Shown: piece by piece, positions 12,101 through 24,100 of the stretch
Numbering within the stretch: the first letter of the stretch is position 1
Layout of the letters: each line of letters begins with the position of its first letter
Source: Amycolatopsis sp. 195334CR
GTDB taxonomy: Bacteria; Actinomycetota; Actinomycetes; Mycobacteriales; Pseudonocardiaceae
DNA: 64,000 nt
Assembly: GCF_017309385.1 (NCBI RefSeq)
Contig: NZ_JAFJMJ010000001.1
Coordinates: 4,216,001 to 4,280,000 of the forward strand
Direction: 5' to 3'
The notes under the pieces: model-generated
The model's database searches: none
Told to the model about the DNA's origin: nothing
Seen by the model: only the letters and a program-made list of their open reading frames with translations
Program-made: the position numbers and the translations under genes

Positions 12101-15100
12101 AGGACACCCTCGCCGACGCCGGGGAGCGCGGCGTGGTCGCGGGCACGCTCCGCCGCGACCTCGGTGGCCTGGACCGGGTGTGGACCTCGCTCGCCGAGGT
12201 GTTCGTGCGCGGGGTCGCGGTCGACTGGGCGGCTGCCTTCGAGGGCACCGGCGCGCGCCGGGTGCCCCTGCCGACCTACGCCTTCCAGCACGAGCGGTAC
12301 TGGGTGGGCGGGCCGCGGATGCCCGAGCAGCCGACCGGCACCGACCCGGTGGACACCGCCTTCTGGGCCGCCGTGGAACGCGCCGACCTGGCCACGCTCA
12401 CCTCCAGCCTGCACGTCGACGAGGAGTCGCTGGCGGCCGTGCTGCCCGCGCTGAACTCGTGGCGCCAGCAGCACCGCGAGCAGTCCACCGCGGACTCCTG
12501 GCGGTACCGGGTCAGCTGGAAGCCGTTGAGCGGTAACCAGGCTTCGCTTTCCGGCACCTGGTTGCTCGTCACCGCCGATGGCATCGAGGACGACGACGTC
12601 TTCACCGCCCTGACCGAGAACGGCGCCGAGGTGCGCCGCGTGGTCTTCGACGGGTCGCCGTTGGACACCGAGGGCGTCACCGGGGTGGTGTCGCTGCTCG
12701 CGATGGCCGAGGAGCCCAGCGAAACCGAGCCCGCGCTGGCGCGTGGCCTCGACCTGAGCGTGAAGCTGGTGCAGCAGACGGACGTTCCGCTGTGGTTCCT
12801 CACCCGTGGTGCGGTTTCCACCGGACGGTCCGACAAGCTGACCCATCCGGTGCAGGCGCAGGTGATGGGCGTCGGCTGGACCGTGGCGCTGGAGCACCCG
12901 CAGCGCTGGGGCGGCATGATCGACCTGCCCGAGCAGCTCGACTCGCGCGCCGGGCAGCGGCTGGCCGCCGCGCTGGCCGACCCGGCCGGTGAGGACCAGT
13001 TCGCCATCCGCGCGTCCGGCACGCTCGCCCGCCGGATCGTCCGCGCTCCGGCCCGACCGGACCGCGCCCGCGAGTGGCGGCCGCGCGGCACCACGCTGAT
13101 CACCGGCGGCACCGGCACGCTCGGCCCGCACGTGGCCCACTGGCTGGCCCACCAGGGCGCGGAGCGGATCGTGCTGATCAGCCGCCGCGGCATCGACGCG
13201 CCCGGCGCGCCGGAACTCATTGCCGCACTGCGCGAACTGGGTTCCGACGCGACGGCGGTCTCGTGCGACATCACCGATCGCGACGCCGTGGCCGCCCTGC
13301 TCGACGGCCTGCGTGCCGACGGCCACCAGATCCGCAACGTCATCCACACCGCCGCGGTGATCGGCCTGCACAGCCTCGCCGAGTCCACTTCGGACGCTTT
13401 CGGCCAGGTGGTCGACGCCAAGGTCCGCGGTGCCGAGCACCTGGACGCGCTGCTCGACGAGGAACTCGACTCGTTCGTGCTGTTCTCGTCCATCTCCGGC
13501 ATGTGGGGCAGCGGTCAGCACGGTGCCTACGTCGCGGCCAACGCCTACCTCAACGCGCTGGCCGAGAACCGGCGTGGCCGCGGCCTGCCCGCGACCGCGG
13601 TGTCCTGGGGCATCTGGGCCGACGACCTCGGCCTCGGCCGCGTCGACCCGGAGCAGATCCGCCGCAGCGGCCTGGTGTTCATGAAGGCCCGCCTGGCGCT
13701 GTCCGCGCTGGGCCGCGCGCTCGACGAGAACGACACCGACGTGGCGATCGCCGACGTCGACTGGAACCGCTACCACCCGGTGTTCACCGCGACCCGGCCG
13801 ACCACGCTGTTCGACGAGATCCCCGAGGTCCGGCAGCTGGCCGAGGAGGCGGCGAACGCGGCGCCGAAGGACGACGGCGGGTTCGCCGACCGCCTGCGCA
13901 CGCTGCCCGCCGCCGAACAGGAGCGCGTGCTGCTCGACCTGGTCCGCACGCAGGTCGCCACCGTGCTCGGCCACTCCTCGGCCGACGAGCTGTCCGAGCA
14001 CCGCGCCTTCCGCGAGATCGGCTTCGACTCGATCACCGCGGTCGACCTGCGCAACCGGCTCGCCGCGGCGACCGGGCTGACCCTGCCGACCACGATGGTC
14101 TTCGACCACCCGAACCCGCTCGCGCTGGTGGAGTTCCTGCTCGGCGAGATCGAGGGCGGGCCGGGCCGGGCCATCGCGCCGGTGGTGACCTCCGCCGTCG
14201 ACGACGAGCCGATCGCCATCGTCGGCATGGCCTGCCGCTACCCGGGCGGGGTCAGCTCGCCCGAGGACCTGTGGGAGCTGGTGCTCGGCGGGGTCGACGC
14301 CATCTCCGGGTTCCCGGCCGACCGCGGCTGGGACGCCGACGCGTTGTTCGACCCGGACCCCGACCGCCCCGGCGGCACCTACTCGGTGCAGGGCGGCTTC
14401 CTGCACGACGTGGCGAACTTCGACCCCGGTTTCTTCGGCATCAGCCCGCGCGAGGCGCTGGCGATGGACCCGCAGCAGCGCCTGCTGCTGGAGACCGCGT
14501 GGGAGGCGTTCGAGCGCGCCGGGATCGACCCTGCCTCCCTGCGCGGCAGCCTGACCGGTGCGTTCATCGGTGCCAGCTACCAGGACTACTCGACCGGCGG
14601 CACGGACGCGGCCGGCGCCTCCGAGGGCCACATGATCACCGGCACGCTGTCGAGCGTGCTGTCCGGCCGGGTGTCCTACCTGTTCGGGCTGGAGGGCCCG
14701 GCGGTCACCATCGACACCGCGTGCTCCTCGTCGCTGGTCGCGATGCACCTGGCCTGCCAGTCGCTGCGTGGCGGGGAGAGCTCGCTGGCGCTCGCCGGTG
14801 GGGTCAGCGTGATGGCGACGCCGGGTGCGTTCGTCGGCTTCAGCCGCCAGCGCGCGCTCGCGCAGGACGGCCGCTGCAAGGCCTACTCCGACGCGGCCGA
14901 CGGCATGACGCTGGCCGAGGGCGTCGGCCTGGTGCTGCTGGAGCGGCTGTCCGACGCGCGGCGCAACGGGCACGAGGTGCTCGCCGTGGTCCGCGGCAGC
15001 GCGATGAACCAGGACGGCGCGTCGAACGGCCTGACCGCGCCCAACGGACCTTCGCAGCAGCGGGTGATCCTGCAGGCACTGGCCAACGCCGGGCTCGAAC

Positions 15101-18100
15101 CGTCCGAAGTGGACGCGGTGGACGGGCACGGCACCGGGACCGCGCTGGGCGACCCGATCGAGGCGCAGGCGCTGCTGGCCACCTACGGGCAGGCCGCCGA
15201 CCGGCAGTTGCTGCTCGGCTCGGTCAAGTCGAACATCGGCCACACGCAGATGGCCTCGGGTGTGGCCAGCGTGATCAAGATGGTGCTGGCGCTGCGGCAC
15301 GGGGTGCTGCCGAAGACCCTGCACGTGGACCAGCCCTCGTCCCACGTGGACTGGGGTTCGGGCGCGATCCAGCTGCTCACCGAGTCGACGCCGTGGCCGG
15401 AGACCGGCCGCCCGCGCCGGGCCGGGGTGTCCTCGTTCGGCCTCAGCGGGACGAACGTGCACACGATCCTCGAACAGGCCGAACCGGTCGAGGCACCCGC
15501 CGCGATCACCGAGTCGGGCCCGATGCCGGTGCTGGTTTCGGCCCGCAGCGAGGACGCCCTCCGCGCGATGGCCGGGCGTCTGCTGTCCACTGTGGAAGAG
15601 CAGCACCTGACCGACGTGGCCGCCGCGCTGGCGACCACGCGGTCCACCTTCGAGTACCGCGCCGCCGTGGTGGCCGAGGACACCGCGGAACTGGTGCGGG
15701 GCCTGACCGCGTTGCGCGACGGGCAGCCGGGCGCCGGGCTGGTGCGCGGGACCGCCGCACGCGGCAGGCTCGCCTTCCTGTTCACCGGGCAGGGCAGCCA
15801 GCGGGCCGGGATGGGCCGTGAGCTGTACGACCGGTTCGAGGTGTTCGCCGACGCGCTGGACGCCGTGCTCGCGCACTTCGACACCGAGCTGGACCGGCCG
15901 CTGCGCGAGGTGATGTGGGCGGACCCCGAGGCCCTCGACGGGACGGGGTACACCCAGCCCGCGTTGTTCGCGCTGGAAGTGGCGTTGTTCCGGCTGGTCG
16001 AGTCGTGGGGCGTCAAGCCGGACTACCTGGCCGGGCACTCGATCGGCGAGCTCGCCGCGGCCCACGTCGCCGGGGTGTTTTCCCTGGAGGACGCCGCGAA
16101 GCTGGTCGCCGCGCGCGGCCGGTTGATGCAGGCGCTCCCCGCCGGTGGCGCCATGGTGGCCATCGAGGCGACCGAGGACGAGGTCACCCTGACCGAGGGT
16201 GTCTCGATCGCCGCCGTCAACGGGCCGAACTCCCTCGTGGTCTCGGGCGACGAGGACGCCGTCGCCGCGGTGGTGGCGCAGTTCGAAGGGCGCAAGACCA
16301 AGCGGCTCACCGTTTCGCACGCATTCCACTCGCCGCGCATGGACGCCATGCTCGACGACTTCCGCGCCGCCATCGCGGAGGTCACCTTCGAGGCACCGCG
16401 GATCCCCATCGCCACCACCGGCGACGTCACCTCGGTGGACTACTGGGTGAACCACGTGCGCGACACGGTCAGGTTCGCCGACAGCATTTCGTGGCTGGCC
16501 GGCGAGGGCGTGCGCAACTTCCTCGAACTCGGGCCGGACGGCGTCCTGTCCGGGATGGCCCGCGAGAGCCTGGGTGAGGACGCGCTGCTCCTGCCCGCGC
16601 TGCGCCGCGACCGGGCCGAGGTGACCGCGCTGCTCGGCACGCTGGCCGGTCTGCACGTCCACGGCGTGCGGGTCGACTGGGCCGGGTTCTTCGCCAAGAC
16701 CGGCGGCCGTCCGGTCGAACTGCCGACGTACCCGTTCCAGCACCAGCGGTACTGGCCGGAGCTCAGCGCCGCCGAGGCGCCGGCGGACACCGCGGACCCG
16801 GTGGACGCCGAGTTCTGGTCCGCCGTCGAGCGGGCCGACGTCGCCTCGCTCGCGCAGGCACTGGACCTCGACGGCGACACGGTCACCGCGATGGTGCCCG
16901 CGCTGTCGACCTGGCGGCGCAAGCGGCAGGAGCTGTCCACTGTGGATGGCTGGTGCTACGCGGTCACCTGGAAGCCGGTCGACGCGGGCACCAAGCCGCT
17001 GACCGGGCCGTGGCTCGTGCTCGCGCGGGACGGTGAGCGGGCGGCCGAGATCGCCGACGGCCTCGGCGTGGAGTCCACGCTGGTCGAGGTCACCGGCGAC
17101 GACCGGACCGCGCTGGCCGAGCGCCTCCGCGACCTGGGTGTCGCGGGTACCCGGCTCGGTGGCGTGCTGTCCCTTGTGGACCTGACCGCCACCACCGCGG
17201 TGGTACAGGCACTGGGCGACACCGGGATCGACGCGCCGCTGTGGTGCGTGACCTCCGGTGCGGTGTCGGTGGGCCGGTCGGAGGCGCTGACCGAACCGGA
17301 GCAGGCCGCGATCTGGGGCCTGGGCCGGGTGGTCGCGCTGGAACACCCCGATCGCTGGGGTGGCTTGATCGACCTGCCCGGGCGACTGGACCGCGCCACG
17401 CTGCGGCGGCTGCCCGGTGTGCTCGCCGGTGACGAGGACCAGGTCGCCGTGCGGCCGTCCGGGGTCTACGCCCGGCGGCTCGTGCACCGGCCCGCCGGTC
17501 CCGAACCGCGCGCCAGCTTCGAGCCGAGCGGCACGGTGCTGGTCACCGGTGGCACGGGTGGTCTCGGCAGGCACATCGCGCGGTGGCTGCTGGACAACGG
17601 CGCCGAGCACCTGCTCCTGCTGAGCCGTCGCGGCCCGGACGCACCCGGTGCGGCCGACCTCGCCGACGAGCGCGTCACGATCAAGGCGTGTGACGTCGCC
17701 GACCGGGACGCGCTGGCCGCCGTGCTCGCCGAACACCCGGTCGACGCGGTGGTCCACACCGCCGGGGTGGTCGAGGACGGGCTCGTCGACGCGCTCACAC
17801 CCGAGTCGTTCGACGCGGTCATGCGGTCGAAGGCGATCGCCGCGAAGAACCTGCACGAGCTGACCGGCGAGCTGTCGGCGTTCGTGCTCTACGCCTCGAC
17901 CGCCGGCGTGATCGGCGCGGCGGGCCAGGGCAACTACGCCGCCGCGAACGCCTACCTCGACGCGCTCGCCGAGCACCGCCGCGGCCTGGGCCTGCCCGCG
18001 ACGTCGATCGCCTGGGGCCCGTGGGCCGAGGGCGGCATGGTCGCCGATTCGGCCGACGCGGTGGCGCACCGGCTGCGGCGCGGCGGGCTCAGCCCGATGG

Positions 18101-21100
18101 CGCCCGAGCTGGCGATCTCCGCGCTGAAGCAGGCGATCGAGCACGACCAGACCACGCTGGTGGTCGCCGACATCGACTGGACGCGCTACTACCCGGCGCT
18201 GACCGCGCTGCGCCCGGCGCCGTTCGCCGCGGACCTGCCGGAGGTCCGGCGGATGCGGGAGGTCGGGCCTGCCGGGCCCGCCGAGCAGCCGGCCGGGCAC
18301 GAGCTCGCGGAGCTGGCCCCGGCGGAGCGGTCGCGCAAGGTGCTGGAGATGCTGCGGACGCAGGTCGCCGCGGTGCTCGGGCACGCCGACGCGAGCGAGG
18401 TCGAGCCGGACCGGGCGTTCAGCGATCTGGGCTTCGACTCGCTGACCACGCTGGAACTGCGCAACGGCCTGGCTGCCGCGACCGGCCTCACCCTGCCCGC
18501 CTCCCTGATCTACGACTACCCGACCCCCCGAGCCCTCGCCGAACACCTCCTGGGCGAATTGCTGGGCCGGGAAAGCCACCTTCAGGGCGAGGCCGGGCGC
18601 AGTGAAAGCCACATTCACAGCGGAATCGGCAGTGAAAGCCACATTCACAGCACCTCGGCGGTCGCGGATGACCCGATCGCCATCGTCGGGATCGGCTGCC
18701 GCTTCCCCGGTGGCGTCACCTCGCCCGAGGAACTGTGGGAGCTGCTCGCCGAAGGGCGTGACGGGGTCTCGGCGTTCCCCGAGGACCGCGGCTGGGACCT
18801 CGGCATGCTCGCCCAGGGCGCCTCGGCCACCCGCGAAGCCGGATTCCTCAGCGGGGTGGCCGATTTCGACGCCACCTTCTTCGGCATCAGCCCCCGCGAG
18901 GCACTGGCGATGGACCCGCAGCAGCGGCTCGTGCTGGAGACCGCGTGGGAAGCCCTCGAACGCGCCGGCATCGACCCGTCGAAGCTGCGCGGCAGCCAGA
19001 CCGGCGTTTTTGTCGGCACCAACGGTCAGGACTATCCGAGCGTGCTCCGGCGCGCGTCGGCCGACGTGCAGGGGTACGTCGCGACCGGCAACACCGCGAG
19101 CGTGATGTCCGGCCGCCTGGCCTACAACCTCGGGCTGGAGGGCCCGGCGGTCACCGTCGACACCGCGTGCTCGTCCTCGCTGGTCGCGATGCACTGGGCC
19201 ACCCGCGCGCTGCGTGCCGGGGAGTGCGGCCTGGCGCTGGCCGGTGGTGTCTCGGTGATGGCCAGCCCGGACTCGTTCATCGAGTTCACCACCCAGGGCG
19301 GGCTCGCCGCCGACGGCCGCTGCAAGGCGTTCGCCGAGGCCGCCGACGGCACGGCCTGGGCCGAAGGCGCCGGCATGCTGGTGCTGGAACGGCTGTCCGA
19401 CGCCCTCGCCAACGGCCACCAGGTGTGGGGCGTGCTCAAGGGTTCCGCGGTCAACTCCGACGGTGCCTCCAACGGCCTGACCGCGCCCAACGGCCCGTCC
19501 CAGCAGCGGGTGATCCGGCAGGCGCTGGCCGACGCCGGGGTGGGCACCGCCGAGATCGACGCGGTGGAGGCCCACGGCACCGGCACCACGCTGGGCGACC
19601 CGATCGAGGCGCAGGCACTGCTCGGCACCTTCGGCGCCGACCGCGAGGAACCGTTGTGGCTCGGCTCGATCAAGTCGAACATCGGCCACGCGCAGGCGGC
19701 AGCCGGCGTGGCCGGTGTGATCAAGATGGTCATGTCCATGCGTCACGGTGTGCTGCCGAAGACGCTGCACGTGGACGCGCCTTCGTCCCATGTGGACTGG
19801 AGCGCGGGCGCGGTCTCGCTGCTCGACGAGGCACGGCCGTGGCCGGTGACCGACCGCCCGCGCCGCGCCGGGGTCTCGGCGTTCGGGGTCAGCGGGACCA
19901 ACGCGCACGTGGTGCTGGAGCAGGCCCCGGCGATCGAAGCCGAGGTCGTCCCGGCGGTGGTGACGCCGACCGTGGTGCCGTGGCTGGTCTCCGGCCGGAC
20001 GAAGGACGCGCTCGCCGCGCAGACCGAGCGCCTGCGTGCCTTCGCTGAGCACCACCCCGAAGAATCCACAGTGGACATCGGGTACTCGCTCGCCACCACC
20101 CGCTCCGCCTTCGCGCACCGCGCGGTGCTGCTGGTGACCGGCGGTGAGGTGACCGAGGGCGCCCGGGCGTCGGTGCGCCGGGGCGACGGGCAGACCGCGT
20201 TCCTGTTCACCGGTCAGGGTTCGCAGCGGATCGGCATGGGCCGCGAGCTGTACGACCGGTTCGAGGTCTTCGCGGACGCCTTCGACGCGGTGGCCGCGCA
20301 CCTCGACGTCGAACTGGACCGCCCGCTGCGCGAGGTGGTCTGGGGCGACGACAGCGAACTGCTCCAGCAGACCGGCTGGGCGCAGCCCGCGCTGTTCGCC
20401 GTCGAGGTGGCGCTGTACCGGCTGGCTTCGCACCTGGGGCTGCGGGCCGACCGGCTCGCCGGGCACTCCATCGGGGAGATCGCCGCCGCGCACGTGGCCG
20501 GGGTGTTCAGCCTGGAGGACGCGTGCACGCTGGTCGCCGCCCGCGCTCGCCTGATGCAGGCCCTGCCTACCGGCGGCGCCATGGTCGCGATCAAGGCGAC
20601 CGAGGACGAGATCACGCTCACCGAGGGTGTCTCGATCGCCGCGGTCAACGGGCCGTCCAGCGTGGTCATCGCCGGTGACGAGGCCGAAGTGCTGGCCATC
20701 GCGGAGGGCTTCGAGAAGACCTCGCGGTTGAAGGTGTCGCACGCCTTCCACTCGCCGCTGATGGACCCGATGCTGGACGACTTCCGGGCCGCCATCGAAG
20801 GCCTGACCTTCCACGAGCCGCGGATCCCGGTGGTCACCACCGGCGACGTGACCACAGTGGACTACTGGGTGAACCACGTGCGCGACACCGTCCGGTTCGC
20901 GGACAACGTGCGCACGCTGGCCGAGGCCGGGGTCACCACGATGGTCGAACTGGGCCCGGACGGCGTGCTGGCCGCGATGGTCACCGAGGACGCGCTCGTG
21001 GTCCCGTTGCTGCGCAAGGACCGCGACGAGGAACTCGCGCTCACCGCCGCGCTGGGCACGCTGCACGCCAACGGCGTCGAGGTGGAGTGGGCGAACTACT

Positions 21101-24100
21101 TCACCGGCACCGGCGCGTCCCGGGTCGAGCTGCCGACCTACGCCTTCCAGCGTGAGCGGTACTGGCCGGAGGGCACCATCTCGATGGGCCCGCCGGAGGC
21201 TGATCCGGCCGACGCGGAGTTCTGGGCGGCGATCGACCGCGCGGACGTCGATTCGGTGGCGTCCACCCTGGAACTGGACGACGAGACGGTGACCGCGGTG
21301 GTCCCGGCCCTGTCGTCCTGGCGTCGCCGTCGCCGCGAGCAGTCCGTTGTGGACAGCTGGCGGTATCAGACGGTGTGGACGCCGATCAGCGCCGGAGACG
21401 AGCTCGACGGCCGCTGGCTGGTGCTGCTCCCGGCGGAGACGGCCGAGGACGCGTGGACCTCCGACGTGGTGGAATCACTGGGCGACAACACCGTCTGCCT
21501 GGACGTGCGCAGCCGCGCCGAACTCGCCGGGTTGCTGCTGGAGGTCAACGACTCCGCGTTCGACGGGGTGGTGTCGCTGCTGGCGACCGAGGGCACCGAG
21601 GTGCCCGACCACGCCTGGCCCGCGGAACAACTGCAGGTGCTCGGCGAAGCGGGCATCACCGCGCCGCTGTGGTGCGTGACGCGGGGTGCGGTCGCGGTCG
21701 GTGACGAGGTCGCCGGGAACTTCGGGCAGGCCGCGATCTGGGGTCAGGGCCGGGTTTCCGCGCTGGAACAGCCGGACCGCTGGGGTGGTCTGATCGACCT
21801 GACCACCGCGGCCGGGCTCGCCGCCGTGCTCGCCGGGACCGAGAACCAGGTCGCCGTCCGGGAGCACGGGATCTTCGGCAGGCGCCTGGTCCGGGCACCC
21901 GGGGCCACCGGGTCCTGGACACCGGAAGGCACGGTCCTGCTGATCGGCGGCAACGAGGAGCTGGCGACCTGGCTGGCTCGCGGTGGCGCCACCGTGGTGA
22001 CCGGGACCGCCGCCGACTTCGCCGACCACTTCACCGCCGTGGTCCACGCCGGGGCCGAAGACCTCGACAGCGTGCGTGAGCTGGACGAACTGGTCGGCGA
22101 CCGGCCACTGGACGCCTTTGTGGTGCTCGGCTCGATCGCCGGGGTCTGGGGTGTGCGCGGCCGGGGTGCGCAGGCCGCGGTGGACGCGTACGCCGAGGCG
22201 GTGGTCCGCGCCCGGCGTGCCCGCGGGGCGACGGCACTGCACCTGGCCTGGGGTCCGTTCGCGGAGACGCCGGAAAGCCAGCTGGGGCGGCACCTGCGGT
22301 TGAGCGGGCTGCCCGGGATGGACGGGGAACTGGCGTTCGCCGCGCTGGGCCGGGCGGTGGCGGCCGGGGACACCTCGGTGACCGTGGCGGACGTGCGGTG
22401 GGAGCCCTTCGCGCCTTCGCTGCCGGGTGCGCTGCTCGCCGACCTGCCGGAGGCATCGGTCACTGAAGAGTCCGATGTGGACTCCTCGGCGCTGCGGGAG
22501 CGGCTGCTGTCGTTGCCCGCGGAGGACCGGGCCGACGCGCTGCTGGCCGTGGTCCGGGAGAAGATCGCCGTGGTGCTCGGGCACTCGACCACCGACGCGA
22601 TCGAGGACGGCTCGCCGTTCCGTGATCTGGGCTTCGACTCGCTGACCTCGGTGGACCTGCGGAACCAGCTCAACACCGAAACCGGCCTGAGCCTGCCCGC
22701 CACCCTGGTCTTCGACTACCCGACGCCCGCCGAACTGGCCACCTACCTCCTCGACGAGCTCCTCGGCAGTGAAAGCCACATTCACAGCGAGGCTGGGCGC
22801 GGTGAAAGCCACATTCGCAGCACCGGAGCCGTCGACAACGACCCGATCGCGATCGTGGGCATGGCGTGCCGCTTCCCCGGTGGGGTGCGGTCGCCGGAGG
22901 ACCTGTGGCAGTTGGTGACCGGTGGGGTGGACGCCGTCGGTGAGATGCCCGCCGATCGCGGCTGGGACTTCGACAAGCTGTTCGGGGACAAGCAGAGCAT
23001 CACCCGCCAGGGCGGCTTCCTCTACGACGTGGCCGACTTCGACCCCGACTTCTTCGCCATCTCCCCGCGTGAGGCGCTGGTGATGGACCCGCAGCAGCGC
23101 GTGCTGCTCGAATCGGCGTGGGAGGCGATGGAACGCGCCGGGATCGATCCCGGCACGCTCCGCGGCACCGACGCCGGGGTGTTCATCGGCGGTGGCAGCG
23201 GTGAGTACCGCCTGCCCGCCGAGACCGCCGGGCACGAGTGGCAGACCGCGCAGTCGGCGAGCCTGCTCTCCGGCCGCCTCGCCTACACGTTCGGCTTCCA
23301 GGGCCCGACGGTCTCGGTCGACACGGCGTGCTCGTCCTCGCTGGTCTCGCTGCACCTCGCCGCGCAGGCTCTGCGCAACGGCGAGTGCTCGATCGCGCTG
23401 GCCGGCGGTGTGACGGTGATGTCCACCCCGGTGGGCTTCGTCGAGTTCAGCGCTCAGGGCGCGCTGTCGGAGGACGGCCGGTGCAAGGCGTTCGCCGACA
23501 CCGCGGACGGCACGGGCTGGTCCGAGGGCGTGGGCATGCTGGTGGTCGAGCGGTTGTCCGACGCCCGCCGCAACGGGCACGAGGTGCTCGCGGTGGTCAA
23601 GGGCAGCGCGATCAACTCCGACGGCGCCTCCAACGGCCTGACCGCGCCGAGCGGCCCGTCCCAGCAGCGGGTGATCCGGGCGGCGCTGGCCAGCGCGGGC
23701 CTCGGAACGTCCGATGTGGACGCCGTCGAGGCACACGGCACCGGCACCAAGCTGGGCGACCCGATCGAGGCGCAGGCGCTGCTGGCCACCTACGGCCGGG
23801 ATCGGGAGCAGCCGCTGCTGCTCGGCACGATCAAGTCCAACATCGGCCACACGCAGTCGGCGGCCGGGGTGGCCGGCGTGATCAAGATGGTGCTGGCCAT
23901 GCGTCACGGCCAGCTGCCGCGGACCCTGCACGTGGACCGGCCGACCACCCAGGTCGACTGGAGCGCGGGCGCGGTCCGGCTGCTCACCGAAACCACGCCG
24001 TGGCCCGAGGTGGGCCGCCCGCGCCGGGCCGGGGTGTCCTCGTTCGGGGCCAGCGGGACCAACGCGCACCTGATCCTGGAGCAGGCCGAGACCCCGCCGC

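Noticed and set aside
18601..18650. CRISPR-like short repeat array
   Set aside because: There are only two or three copies, 10-13-base spacers, coding in one frame, and the same element is found as isolated hairpins. No cas genes are present.
6658..21066. Very long open frame on the minus strand opposite PKS1, and similar ones at 37497-45365 and 50780-54394
   Set aside because: The DNA has extreme G/C bias at third codon positions, which keeps antisense frames open. The translations are Arg/Gly/His/Gln-rich with no domain, while the + strand has perfect PKS domains throughout.
21934..22420. KR5 as a sequencing frameshift
   Set aside because: The frame is open and the flanking motifs stay in register on both sides. 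The losses are several separate substitutions and in-frame deletions.
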